A DNA stretch of 60,359 bases, taken from an uncultured Verrucomicrobia subdivision 3 bacterium (lineage in GTDB: Bacteria > Verrucomicrobiota > Verrucomicrobiia > Limisphaerales > UBA11358). Under the pieces are notes generated by a model. The model did no database searches, was not told the origin of the DNA, and was given only the letters and a program-made list of their open reading frames with translations. Within the stretch, counting starts at the first letter, position 1, and each line of letters opens with the position of its first letter. The DNA is taken from the NCBI GenBank assembly GCA_903872345.1, contig CAIQKM010000193.1, forward strand, positions 1 to 60,359, written 5' to 3'. Shown here one piece after another: positions 25,869 to 37,754 of this stretch. Made by a program: the position numbers and the translations under genes.

Positions 25869-25941
25869 CTTTATGAAGCATACACTTTATGAAGCATACA
25901 CTTTATGAAGCATACACTTTATGAAGCATACACTTTATGAA
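25869..25941 (+). repeat. 16-bp tandem repeat carrying reiterated start codons
   Basis: The unit CTTTATGAAGCATACA occurs four times exactly (25869-25932) plus nine bases of a fifth copy (25933-25941). Each copy carries an ATG, at 25873, 25889, 25905, 25921 and 25937. The last is the start of the next gene. Translation from 25873, 25889 or 25905 gives the 11-residue peptide MKHTLYEAYTL. Its TGA overlaps the ATG two copies downstream as ATGA, so the ATG at 25905 couples directly to the gene start at 25937. Confidence 0.9.
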
Positions 25942-26185
25942 AACTGAACTACTAATGAAGTGGGGATTTGTGATTCCGACGGGAGAGTATTGCGGAGGGG
26001 TGCTCGCCGGTGTCGGCTGCGGAACTTTTATCGCGACTGTGATTCTCTCGCCAGAGCATCGCCTCACCCAGCCCTGGATTTGGTTTGCTGGGATTGGATG
26101 CGTCGCTGTCGGTTCACTGTTGGCGCGATCAGCCCAGCGGAAGAGATTCCAGAAAAATTTGTCAGATGAGAAACCAGCCGCCTAA
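25937..26185 (+). CDS. Small unknown membrane protein behind the ATG repeat
   Basis: The 82-residue product has two predicted membrane segments, near residues 16-34 (EYCGGVLAGVGCGTFIATVI) and 46-62 (WIWFAGIGCVAVGSLLA). A basic tail (RSAQRKRFQKN) follows, suggesting a cytoplasmic C-terminus. No family is recognised. Its start codon is the last of five ATGs in a 16-bp tandem repeat, so translation may be re-initiated from short upstream peptides. A later start is possible at the internal ATG at 25957 (MKWGFVIPTG), which would lie outside the repeat. The stop lies in GCCTAAA, similar to the end of the previous gene. Confidence 0.55.
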   Translation: MKTELLMKWGFVIPTGEYCGGVLAGVGCGTFIATVILSPEHRLTQPWIWFAGIGCVAVGSLLARSAQRKRFQKNLSDEKPAA

Positions 26186-26242
26186 ACAGCCGCCGGCACC
26201 AGCCGCCGACTTGTCGCGGTCCTCGTCCAGAAGCATGCGTGT

Positions 26243-26590
26243 ATGTCTCGCAACGCTACCATAGTGGCATTGATTCAGTTGCTGGTTGTGATTCTGGGGA
26301 TTTTCGCCTTGGGCATTATCCTGAAAGCGGAGGGTTATCCTGACGATCCGCCATTGCCAGCCAGTTTAGACAGGGCGGTATGGAGTCCGCTCGTTTTGCT
26401 ATTGCGCGAGCACGGGCTGGCGTTGTTGTCTATCCCGGTTGGCTGGACAATTCTCACTGCACGGTCACAAAACCGGCGGATTATTTTCTCACAGGATATT
26501 TGGCTGATCATCGGCGTCATTGCCGCCGTCGCCATTATCGCGCTTTTTATCTATGCCTGCACCAACCGATATGCATATGTGCCAAATTGA
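26243..26590 (+). CDS. Small unknown membrane protein
   Basis: The 115-residue product has three predicted membrane segments: near residues 5-27 (IVALIQLLVVILGIFALGII), 57-73 (HGLALLSIPVGWTILTA) and 86-106 (IWLIIGVIAAVAIIALFIYA). A short loop contains GYPDDPPLP. No family is recognised. It is the third gene in a lower-GC stretch of small same-strand genes, each with its own spacer. The overall look resembles cassette genes or small envelope stress proteins, but neither is supported directly. Confidence 0.55.
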   Translation: MSRNATIVALIQLLVVILGIFALGIILKAEGYPDDPPLPASLDRAVWSPLVLLLREHGLALLSIPVGWTILTARSQNRRIIFSQDIWLIIGVIAAVAIIALFIYACTNRYAYVPN

Positions 26591-26679
26591 CGACACGCCT
26601 GACCTGTCGCCGCAGCCATCTGCCGCCTGGTTGAACCGCATCAAGTAGGTACTCGACGATAGCTGGTTCGCCCGATGCC

Positions 26680-27168
26680 ATGAGAAAACTTTTACAAACA
26701 TCCATCTTCACAGGGTTGCTGGCCACCGGTTGCCACAGCTTGGACGCCCCCGAACATCCGCCCCGGCTGGCACTTCGGTATCACGAAGCGCGCTACGACC
26801 TCACATTCGACTTGCCGGCCAGTTGGCAGGGGTATTCAGTGACAACCCAAGAATGGGTAGGTTATCCAAGCAAGATCGATCATGGTCCGATCATGGTTCT
26901 GCGGCATCCGCAATGGCGGGCTGCAAAACCTTATCAGGACATACCCATCATGGTATTCACCCGCAGCCAATGGGAAGCCGAAGAACAGGGCAAATTCTTT
27001 CCCTACGCCGGCGGCGTCATCTCTGAAATGTGGCATAATCGCAGATACGTGTTTGGCATATATAGCCGCTACAATGCCGACGACGACGTGCAGGGTTGTC
27101 ATGAGGCAGATGACATCATCCATCAAAATCGGGCGGCCCACCCCGAGCCGCAACTGTTTCCTGAATAG
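26680..27168 (+). CDS. Putative lipoprotein of unknown function
   Basis: The 162-residue product has a short signal sequence ending LLATGC, a plausible lipobox with the modified cysteine at about residue 18. The mature part opens HSLDAPEHPPRLALRY. It contains LTFDLPASWQGYSVT near residue 46 and is rich in Trp, Tyr and His (SEMWHNRRYVFGIYSRYNADDD near 113). The layout looks like a small beta-rich domain found in verrucomicrobial and acidobacterial hypothetical lipoproteins, but I cannot name it. It is the last of the four genes in the lower-GC stretch. Confidence 0.6.
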   Translation: MRKLLQTSIFTGLLATGCHSLDAPEHPPRLALRYHEARYDLTFDLPASWQGYSVTTQEWVGYPSKIDHGPIMVLRHPQWRAAKPYQDIPIMVFTRSQWEAEEQGKFFPYAGGVISEMWHNRRYVFGIYSRYNADDDVQGCHEADDIIHQNRAAHPEPQLFPE

Positions 27169-27328
27169 CTGGTTTCGCATGGATCGGGAAGTGACCGCTC
27201 AATGGTATTTTAATTTTCCCATTACCCAGCATCCCCTTCTTGCTTTGCGTTCCTCCACCATCTCAGCGACTCTGCGCTGATTCCCCTGCCGCCGGCGCAA
27301 CCTCAGTCCATTGAGGCGGTCATTCACG

Positions 27329-27772
27329 CTAAAATTCCGACCGCAGGACGGCGCGCGCCAGGGAAATCAATTTGGTGCGGGACACCCGCAGCTTGAGCCG
27401 CTGCCGCAGGAAACTCTTTTTCAGGAATTCGGTATGATGATCCGCCAGAATTTCCCGCACCTGGGCATGGGTGGTGGCGGCTTTGATTTCGGAAATCATC
27501 TGGAAATCGGCATGGAAGTAGTCGGGGTCAAATTTCAAAACCAGCCAGGCCAGCGGAAGCGTGGCGGGGCGGTACAGACAATGCCAGAGCACCCGCACTT
27601 CCAGGTCTTCGGCCCGGCAACGGTGGCTCCGGCAAAACAACCTGGCAAAAGTGTACCCGCCATCCGTAAAGTGCGCGGCAGGTGCCGCCGTATCTCCCGG
27701 CATTCCACCCGCAAACCCGCCTTGAAAACCGGTCACACTGGTTTTCAGGGAAATGGAGTCGTCGGCATTCAC
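27329..27772 (-). CDS. Unknown protein coupled to the upstream small gene
   Basis: I do not recognise this product (147 residues from the GTG at 27772, or 152 from the ATG at 27787). The C-terminal half looks genuinely protein-like: DLEVRVLWHCLYRPATLPLA, then FQMISEIKAATTHAQVREIL and a basic tail (KKSFLRQRLKLRV). The GTG at 27772 overlaps the TGA of the upstream gene (27771-27769) as GTGA, which suggests translational coupling. A second cysteine pair (FCRSHRC) lies mid-protein. Function is unknown. Confidence 0.5.
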   Translation of the reverse strand: MNADDSISLKTSVTGFQGGFAGGMPGDTAAPAAHFTDGGYTFARLFCRSHRCRAEDLEVRVLWHCLYRPATLPLAWLVLKFDPDYFHADFQMISEIKAATTHAQVREILADHHTEFLKKSFLRQRLKLRVSRTKLISLARAVLRSEF

Positions 27773-28059
27773 CGGAAAGGCCCCCATTGTTGCGGGTAAT
27801 AATCCGGCTGCAACGGCGCCACCTTCAACTCCCGCATATCCACCTTGAAGAACCGGTGCGGAGCGGTTGACGGCGACGTTTCCGGCCGGTTGTAAGTCAT
27901 GTAAACCACGCACTCATCGGGCCGGTTCTCCGCCACCATGGACCAGACCGGCTCGTCCTGGGGAAATTCGGCCGCGGAAAAGTGGCGGACCGCGCGCGTG
28001 GCGCGCTTGATCCGCCGCCGGTGCGTCAAATATCCGCTGATGGTTGCCAGGACGGCCAT
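27769..28059 (-). CDS. Small unknown basic protein
   Basis: The 96-residue product starts at the ATG at 28059. The N-terminus is short and hydrophobic (MAVLATISGYL), followed by a basic stretch (THRRRIKRATRAVR). The body is convincingly protein-like: DEPVWSMVAENRPDECVVYM and FFKVDMRELKVAPLQPDYYP. No domain is recognised. It forms a two-gene unit with the overlapping downstream gene. No promoter is evident in 28060-28160. Confidence 0.5.
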   Translation of the reverse strand: MAVLATISGYLTHRRRIKRATRAVRHFSAAEFPQDEPVWSMVAENRPDECVVYMTYNRPETSPSTAPHRFFKVDMRELKVAPLQPDYYPQQWGPFR

Positions 28060-28214
28060 TTTCAGAATGAGTTCCGGGTCTATACTGCTGAAAAACTATC
28101 ATGTCCGACGGCGGAAGGATATCGGCCCCAAACTGTTTACGAATATCCCATTAACATATTGCCCGGTAGTTGATTTCTTTAGCGGAGCTAAAGGTGCAGC
28201 CGGCAACCCATGCC

Positions 28215-28250
28215 AAAAAAACGCCCGGGACAAACGAAGTTGCCCCGGGC
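28215..28250 (-). terminator. Rho-independent terminator after the PFOR gene
   Basis: On the minus strand GCCCGGGgcaa pairs with tttgtCCCGGGC around a short loop and is followed by G and then seven T residues (28221-28215). It lies 37 bp past the PFOR stop codon and ends the long minus-strand unit. Confidence 0.85.
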
Positions 28251-28286
28251 TTGAGAATCGCCAACCGCCAGACGGTCAGAGCCGGG

Positions 28287-31877
<3,591 letters not shown>

Positions 31878-31888
31878 AGTGTTGCAGT

Positions 31889-34651
31889 TTAATAGGTGAA
31901 TTGCGCCAGGTAACCGCCGCCGGCGGAGTCGAGTTCCACTTTGAACCCGATGTTCCGGCAGATGTGTTGCATGGCATGGTTGTCGAGAAGGATCTGGCCG
32001 CTCAGGCGGTCCAGTTTTTCATCGCGGCCGATCTGCACGAGTTGCTTGAGCAGTTCGCTGCCCAGGCCCTGGTCGTGCCAGTCGTCGCTGATGAGGACGG
32101 CGAATTCCGCTTCGTTCACGCCGCGCAACTTGCTGAGGCGGCCGACGCCGAGGATCTTGCGTTCCTCGCCCCTGGCCACCTTGAGTTCGGACACGAGCGC
32201 GATTTCGCGGTCATAGTCGTTGAAACAGATACGCGTGAGCCGCTCGTGCGCGACGCGCTGGGACAGTTTCAGCGCGCTGAAATAACGGTGGTACACGCTC
32301 TCTTCGGAAAGCGTCTCGTGGAACTTGACCATGAGCGGCTCGTCTTCCGGCTTGATCGGCCGGATGACCACGGGGGTCTTGTTCTTGAGGCGCCACGGCA
32401 TGACGTACTGCACCGGATACGGCCGGATGGCCGGACGCGGGAGCTGATCCACGGGCGTTTTGAGATCGTGCAACACCACGCGGGCATCCAGCGCGAAAAT
32501 GCGTTCGGAGGAAACGAGCAGCGGATTGATATCCAGCTCGGCGATCCACGGCTGCTCCACAATCAACTGGCTGAAGCGCACGAGCAATTGTTCGAGCGCG
32601 AGAATGTTCGTGGCCTTGCGGCCGCGCACGCCCTTGAGCGCGGTGAAAATCTTGGTGCGTTCCATCATGCGCCGCGCGAGCGTGGCGTTGAGCGGCGGCA
32701 GCGCGAGGGCGCGATCCTTGAACACTTCCACCAACTGGCCGCCGGTGCCGAACAGGAGGACGGGTCCGAATTGCGGATCAACACTGCTCCCCACGATGGT
32801 TTCATAACCTTCGAGCTTCACCATCGGCTGGACGGTGACGCCGAGGAAATGTTCGCGGCCGGCCTTGCGAACCACGGAGTTCTCAATGGTCTTCCAGGCC
32901 TGGCGCACCGCCGAGGCGGTGCGGAGATTCAACTGCACGCCGCCGACATCGGTCTTGTGCGAAATGGTTTCGGAGTGAAGCTTGAGCACGACCGGGAACC
33001 CCAGGCGCGCGGCCTGTTTGACGGCCTCGTTTTCGTTCAAAGCCACGTAGGTTTCCACCGTGGGAATGCCGTACGAGGCGAGCAGTTTTTTGGATTCGTA
33101 TTCCGTGAGGATGGTGCGGCCGGCCTTGCGGACATCATTGATGATGGCGGCGGCCTTGTCGCGGTCCACTTCGCCATGCTCGTCCTCGGCGATGATGGAC
33201 GGGGTTTCGTACAGGGCGCGCAGATTCTCGCTGTAACGCCACATGTAATAGAACGACTTCGCGGCGCGATCGGGATATTTGAAGGTGGGAATCTGCGCGG
33301 CGTTGAGAATGTCTTCGCCCTTTTCCACGGAGCCGGCCCCCATCCAACTCGCGATGATCGGCTTGCCTTCAATGTGGGCGAAAGGCTTCAACTGCTCGGC
33401 CGTGCCGACGGGATCGGTCATCGCCTGCGGGGTGAGAATGACGAGCAGGCCGTCCGTATTCGGATCCTTGGCCACAATCTCGATGGTCTTGGCGTAAAGC
33501 TCGGGCTTGGCATCGCCAATGACGTCCACGGGATTACCATGGCTCCAGGTGGGCGGCAAAATTTTGTTGAGCGCGTCCATGGTGGCGGGCTCGAGGTCGG
33601 CCAATTGGGCACCGCTACCGATGAGCATGTCCGTGGCGAGCACGCCGGGACCGCCGGCATTGGTCACGATGGTGAGGCGCGGGCCTTTCGGGCGGGGCTG
33701 CTTGGCGAGCACTTCCGCCATGTCGAACAGTTCGGAAATGGCTTCCACGCGCAATACGCCCACACGCTGGAAGGCGGCCTGCAACACCTCATCGCTGCCG
33801 GTCAGCGAGCCGGTATGCGAGGCGGCGGCGCGGGCGGCGGCCTCGGTGCGGCCGGGTTTGATGACGATGATGGGCTTGCTCAGGGCGACTTCGCGGGCGG
33901 CGGACAGGAAGCCGCGCGCATCGCCGATGCTTTCCATGTAAATGACAATGCTCTTGGTGGCCGGATCATCGCCGAGATGATAGATCAGGTCGCCCCAGCT
34001 CACGTCGAGCATGGAGCCGAGCGAAACGAACGCGCTGAAGCCGACGTTTTCCTTGAGGCTCCAGTCGAGAATGGCGGTGCAAAGCGCGCCGCTCTGGCTG
34101 ATGAAACCGACGCTGCCGGGCTTCGCCATGCTGGCGGCAAAGGTGGCGTTGAGCTGATGACCGGGAACCATGACACCGAGGCAGTTCGGGCCGACGATGC
34201 GCATGTTGACGCGCTGGGCTTCGGCGATGATGCGGCGTTCCAATTCCGCGCCCGCCGCGCCGGTTTCCTTGAAGCCGGCGGAGATAATAATTGCTCCGCG
34301 CACGCCAAAATCCGCACAGTCGCGGATAATTCCCGGCACGGTGGCCGGGGGCGTGATGATGACGACCACGTCCGGCACGGTGGGCAGCACCTTGACGTCC
34401 GGATACGCCTGGAGACCGAGAATCTTGTCACGCTTGGGGTTGACGGGGTAAACCTGACCGGTAAAACCGCCGGCCAGCAGGTTCTCCAACACGGTCCGCC
34501 CCACGCTGCCGGGCGCCTCGGTGGCGCCGATGATGGCAATGGATTGCGGCGAAAAGATGGAGTCCAACTGGCGGCGCCGGGGCCGCAAAATATTATCGGG
34601 CGAGGCGATGCTGGCGACCGGGTCGCTGGGATTGCTCATAGTCAAATTCAT
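31889..34651 (-). CDS. ADP-forming acetyl/acyl-CoA synthetase fused to GNAT acetyltransferase
   Basis: The 920-residue fusion carries a CoA-binding Rossmann domain (residues 30-125, SIAIIGATEAPGSVGR), a succinyl-CoA-ligase-like domain and an ATP-grasp domain (about 500-720). The SHTGSLTGSDE segment lies near 275, and IVGPNCLGVMVPG lies near 150. Enzymes of this layout make acetate and ATP from acetyl-CoA, ADP and phosphate. The C-terminal 155 residues are a GNAT domain (VVIRPIKPEDEPLM, then DDWHDQGLGSELLKQL, the acetyl-CoA loop). This gives the same overall plan as Pat/YfiQ lysine acetyltransferases. Pat proteins have lost synthetase activity, so whether this one makes ATP, acetylates proteins or does both is open. 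The PFOR neighbour favours the metabolic role. The start is the ATG at 34651 or at 34639. Confidence 0.85.
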   Translation of the reverse strand: MNLTMSNPSDPVASIASPDNILRPRRRQLDSIFSPQSIAIIGATEAPGSVGRTVLENLLAGGFTGQVYPVNPKRDKILGLQAYPDVKVLPTVPDVVVIITPPATVPGIIRDCADFGVRGAIIISAGFKETGAAGAELERRIIAEAQRVNMRIVGPNCLGVMVPGHQLNATFAASMAKPGSVGFISQSGALCTAILDWSLKENVGFSAFVSLGSMLDVSWGDLIYHLGDDPATKSIVIYMESIGDARGFLSAAREVALSKPIIVIKPGRTEAAARAAASHTGSLTGSDEVLQAAFQRVGVLRVEAISELFDMAEVLAKQPRPKGPRLTIVTNAGGPGVLATDMLIGSGAQLADLEPATMDALNKILPPTWSHGNPVDVIGDAKPELYAKTIEIVAKDPNTDGLLVILTPQAMTDPVGTAEQLKPFAHIEGKPIIASWMGAGSVEKGEDILNAAQIPTFKYPDRAAKSFYYMWRYSENLRALYETPSIIAEDEHGEVDRDKAAAIINDVRKAGRTILTEYESKKLLASYGIPTVETYVALNENEAVKQAARLGFPVVLKLHSETISHKTDVGGVQLNLRTASAVRQAWKTIENSVVRKAGREHFLGVTVQPMVKLEGYETIVGSSVDPQFGPVLLFGTGGQLVEVFKDRALALPPLNATLARRMMERTKIFTALKGVRGRKATNILALEQLLVRFSQLIVEQPWIAELDINPLLVSSERIFALDARVVLHDLKTPVDQLPRPAIRPYPVQYVMPWRLKNKTPVVIRPIKPEDEPLMVKFHETLSEESVYHRYFSALKLSQRVAHERLTRICFNDYDREIALVSELKVARGEERKILGVGRLSKLRGVNEAEFAVLISDDWHDQGLGSELLKQLVQIGRDEKLDRLSGQILLDNHAMQHICRNIGFKVELDSAGGGYLAQFTY

Positions 34652-34757
34652 TCAATACCATGAAAATGACACCGCCGGAGTTTTCCAACTTCACCTCAAT
34701 TGCCAAATACTTGCCAAATTTAGCCCAGCCCACCTGCCGGATTTTGCCGTGTCCCAA

Positions 34758-35435
34758 TCAAGACTTGGCTTGGGCATCGGCCCAGCGGACGGCGAAACGG
34801 ACCAGTTCGGTGGCGGTTTTGACCGCCAGCTTCTCCTTGATGTTGATGCGGTGAACCTCGATGGTTTTCACGCTCAAATGGAGGCGCTGGGCGATTTCGC
34901 GGGTGCCGAGCCCCTGCCCGATCAGCTGGAAGACTTCGAACTCGCGGTCGGAGAGCCGCTGCACCGGCGAGGCGCCGGTTTTCTCGGTCTGGCTGCCGGA
35001 GAGGCTTTCGAGAATGCGCGCGGACATTTTTTCACTGACGTAAATCTGGCCGGCGAGCACCTGCCGGATGGCCTGCAAATATTTCTGGCCGCCTTCCTGC
35101 TTCATGATGTAGCCGCGGCCGCCCGCGCGCAACACACGTTCGGCAAAGACCAGCTCATCGTGCATGGAAACGACGAGCACGGGCAGTTCCGGCCGGACGG
35201 CGCGAATGTCTTTGAGCAGTTCCAAACCGCTTTTGTCCGGCAGGGAAATATCCAGCAGCACGAGATCCAGCGCCTGCTTGGACACGGCTTCCAGCCCCTG
35301 CCGGGCGTTGTCCGCCTCGGCAACGACTTTCAGGTCCGGCTCGCTGCCGATCAACTGCGCCAGACCGGTGCGCATCATGGGATGATCATCCACGATGAGC
35401 ACGCGCCGGACGGGGGCTTTACTTTTTGGCGGCAT
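34758..35435 (-). CDS. Response regulator, NarL/FixJ type
   Basis: The 225-residue product has an N-terminal receiver domain (VLIVDDHPMMRTGLAQLIG). The phospho-acceptor Asp lies in LVLLDISLPDKSG near residue 60, Ser/Thr in LVVSMHDE and Lys in GGRGYIMKQEGG. A LuxR-type helix-turn-helix at the C-terminus (LSDREFEVFQLIGQGLGTRE near 160 and VKTIEVHRINIKEKL near 190) binds DNA. The ATG at 35435 is preferred over more upstream starts because it opens directly into the receiver. This makes the gene overlap the kinase gene by 17 bp, so the pair is cotranscribed and probably coupled. It lies 106 bp upstream of the acyl-CoA synthetase gene, a likely target. Confidence 0.92.
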   Translation of the reverse strand: MPPKSKAPVRRVLIVDDHPMMRTGLAQLIGSEPDLKVVAEADNARQGLEAVSKQALDLVLLDISLPDKSGLELLKDIRAVRPELPVLVVSMHDELVFAERVLRAGGRGYIMKQEGGQKYLQAIRQVLAGQIYVSEKMSARILESLSGSQTEKTGASPVQRLSDREFEVFQLIGQGLGTREIAQRLHLSVKTIEVHRINIKEKLAVKTATELVRFAVRWADAQAKS

Positions 35436-36519
35436 GGAAAGGACAGGTTCCGGTTCGGACCGGTTGTTTGGGCGCGGTAAAAATGACGCTGGTGCCGCCG
35501 CCGGGATTGCGCTCAACGGTCAGATTGCCGCCCACCATGCCGATGCGGTTTTGCATGATGCGCAGGCCCATGCCCTGGCCGCCGTTAAAGTTTTTGGGGA
35601 AACCCACGCCGTCATCGGTCACCCGCAGGGCGAGCTGATGCGGCTCTTCGCGCAGCTGGATGACCAGCCGCTTCGCCTTGCCATGCTTGATGGCATTGGA
35701 AACGGCCTCCTGCGCGATGCGGAACAAATGCGTGGCGGCGGTGTGGTCGTCAAACTGCACCGGCTCGGCAAAGTCAAACCGGCAGCGGACGCCGAACATG
35801 GATTCCGTGTTCAGCGCGAGTTCGGCCAGGGCGGACATGAGGCCCTCCGATTCCAGCGTCACCGGCGAGAGGCCGCGCGCCAGCAGGCGGGTCTGGCTGA
35901 TGGCCTCGCGCACGGCGCGGGCGATGTCATCCGCGCGGGCGGAACCGCTTTTGGAAACCGGCTTGAGTTTCTTGGCGAGCACCTGGCTGAGCATTTCGAT
36001 GCCGGCGAGATGCTGGCAGAGGCCGTCATGCAAGTCCTGGCCAATGCGGCGCTGCTCGCGTTCGCTGATTTCGAGGATCTGCTTTTCCAGATGCTTGCGC
36101 TCGGTAATGTCGCGGACGAAGCCGGTGAAAAGGCGGCGGTCGCTGAGCCGGACCTCGCTCACGGACAGGTCCATGGGGAAGATGGTGCCGTCCTTGCGGC
36201 GGGCAAAGGTCTCCCGCCCGATGCCGATCACGCGGGCGTGGCCGGTGCGCTGGTAACTTTCCAGGTAGCCGTCATGCTGCTCCCGGTGGGGCGTGGACAT
36301 GAGCACGCTGACATTTTTGCCGATGACCTCGGCGGCCGCATAGCCAAAAATGCGCTCGGAGGCGGGGTTGAAAGACTCGATGATGCCGCGCTCATCAATG
36401 GTGATGATGCCCTCCACGGCGGTCTCGAGAATCGCCCGCAGGCGTTCCTCGCGATCGCGCACGGCCGATTCCGACCGGGCCAGCCGCCCGGCCGATGATG
36501 TCTTGGTCTTTTTCCGCAT
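35419..36519 (-). CDS. PAS-domain sensor histidine kinase (HisKA_3)
   Basis: The product is 366 residues from the ATG at 36519, or 402 from a TTG at 36627 that overlaps the upstream stop. It lacks membrane helices and is therefore a cytoplasmic sensor. A PAS domain (about residues 30-140, AILETAVEGIITIDERG and FARRKDGTIFPMDLSV) is followed by the HisKA_3 dimerisation helix. Its phosphorylated His lies in RIGQDLHDGLCQHLAGIEM near residue 165. An ATPase domain follows (LFRIAQEAVSNAIKHG, VTDDGVGFP, GGQGMGLRIMQNR). Its partner is the overlapping NarL-type regulator. The signal is unknown; PAS domains commonly sense redox state, oxygen or small ligands, which would suit control of the fermentative genes downstream. 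Confidence 0.9.
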   Translation of the reverse strand: MRKKTKTSSAGRLARSESAVRDREERLRAILETAVEGIITIDERGIIESFNPASERIFGYAAAEVIGKNVSVLMSTPHREQHDGYLESYQRTGHARVIGIGRETFARRKDGTIFPMDLSVSEVRLSDRRLFTGFVRDITERKHLEKQILEISEREQRRIGQDLHDGLCQHLAGIEMLSQVLAKKLKPVSKSGSARADDIARAVREAISQTRLLARGLSPVTLESEGLMSALAELALNTESMFGVRCRFDFAEPVQFDDHTAATHLFRIAQEAVSNAIKHGKAKRLVIQLREEPHQLALRVTDDGVGFPKNFNGGQGMGLRIMQNRIGMVGGNLTVERNPGGGTSVIFTAPKQPVRTGTCPFHAAKK

Positions 36520-36623
36520 CCCGTTGCTGCGGGGATTATCGGAAATCCGGCGGGGCTTGCCAATGCCAAACACCGAATCAAAAACCACTTCCGGCAAAAC
36601 CGGAGCAGACAGATGCTTCTTGG

Positions 36624-37607
36624 TCAATGGACGAGCAGTTGTGCGCGGTACTCGGTGGGCGACTGGCCGAGAATTTTTTTGAACACGCGGTTGAAGTGGG
36701 TGAGCGACTGGAAACCGACTTCAAAGGCGATTTCGCTGACGCGCAGGTTCGGGTTCAGCAGGAGGTTCTTGGATTTCTCAATGCGGACACGGGCGACATA
36801 TTCGGTGAAATTGATGCCCACGACCTTCTTGAACATCTTGCAGAAATAGAAGCTGCTCATGTTGACCGCCTTCGCGACCTGGGCGAGCGAGAGTTCCTCG
36901 GTCTGATGTTCGTGAATGTAGGTGCGGGCCTTGGTGATGACCGGCGGCTCGGAATTTTCCTTCTGGATGAAGACCTGGTTGCTGAGCATGGCGAGATGTT
37001 GGGCGAAGATGGCGAGCAGTTTCACGGCGGCATCGTGTTCGCGCGGAGAGACGACCTTGCCGTTGAAATAGGCTTCCTTGAGCTTTTCGCGGTCCACTTC
37101 CACGCCCCATTTTTCCACGGATTTCATGGCGCGCTCGAACTGTTCCAGCGTGGGTTTTTTGCGGAAGAGCTGGCCGGTCTGGAGATAGCCAATCAGGCGG
37201 TCGCTCATGCGGACCGGCACGGCGGTGTCGCACAGGCCCACCGGGCAGGTGATGGTGTGGGGCTCGTCCAGGGATTTTTCGGCGAGCTTTTCCTGGACTT
37301 GCAAACAGGCCGCGCATGCGCGACTCTTGCGGGAGATGAGCGCGCAGAAGGGATTTTCGTTGCGCTTGCCGTGATGCGGCAGCTGCCAGGTTTCCACCGG
37401 CTGCAACGCCACGGGCAGGCCCGTCAAATCGGCGAACGAACGCTCATACTCGCGGTAGGTTTTGGAAGTGACCAGCGCCTCCACGAGCTCGCGATTGCCA
37501 TTGCCGTTTTCGGCGACCCCGGTGGGACTGGGGGCGGCAAGGGATCCGGGATTCCATTCGTTCGCCGGTTGCTCTCCGTTTGACTGCTTGGCAATTATTG
37601 TTTGCAT
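36624..37607 (-). CDS. AraC-family regulator with PocR-type sensory domain
   Basis: The 327-residue product has an N-terminal PocR-like ligand domain (about residues 40-200) with the family's conserved cysteines in NPFCALI, SRACAACLQVQEKL and TITCPVGLCDTAVPV, then DRLIGYLQTGQ. The C-terminal AraC helix-turn-helix pair covers residues 222-322 (LSLAQVAKAVNMSSFYFCKM and VSEIAFEVGFQSLTHFNRVF). The Salmonella PocR protein activates propanediol and cobalamin genes, but the ligand here is unknown. Its stop overlaps a potential TTG start of the kinase gene, so all five minus-strand genes from here to the PFOR gene may be one unit. The start ATG at 37607 fits a leaderless promoter placed just upstream. 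Confidence 0.9.
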   Translation of the reverse strand: MQTIIAKQSNGEQPANEWNPGSLAAPSPTGVAENGNGNRELVEALVTSKTYREYERSFADLTGLPVALQPVETWQLPHHGKRNENPFCALISRKSRACAACLQVQEKLAEKSLDEPHTITCPVGLCDTAVPVRMSDRLIGYLQTGQLFRKKPTLEQFERAMKSVEKWGVEVDREKLKEAYFNGKVVSPREHDAAVKLLAIFAQHLAMLSNQVFIQKENSEPPVITKARTYIHEHQTEELSLAQVAKAVNMSSFYFCKMFKKVVGINFTEYVARVRIEKSKNLLLNPNLRVSEIAFEVGFQSLTHFNRVFKKILGQSPTEYRAQLLVH

Positions 37608-37613
37608 GTGGAC

Positions 37614-37642
37614 AATTTAGGCGTAGTCGGCATTTGCTACAA
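37614..37642 (-). promoter_or_regulatory. Candidate leaderless promoter of the PocR/AraC gene
   Basis: On the minus strand TTGTAG (37642-37637) and TAAATT (37619-37614) are 17 bp apart. The -10 ends six nucleotides before the ATG at 37607, so transcription would begin at or next to the start codon. The match to consensus is moderate. Confidence 0.35.
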
Positions 37643-37754
37643 TTGGGGCAAGCCCCAGACACAAACGGGTGTTCAACCTACCCGGCTAAGGGTTTCCCTC
37701 ATCCGCCCGGTGATATTGCTTTTCTTGCGGCGGGTTTTCCTTTAATCAAAACAC

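Noticed and set aside
27311..27799. 162-codon + strand frame opposite the unknown gene at 27329-27772
   Set aside because: The minus-strand frame shows coupling to its neighbour and more protein-like composition; the + frame is Gly/Arg/Pro-rich shadow.
31901..34663. A 920-codon + strand frame opposite the acyl-CoA synthetase/GNAT gene
   Set aside because: Shadow frame: it mirrors the real gene almost end to end and has antisense composition with no recognisable motif.
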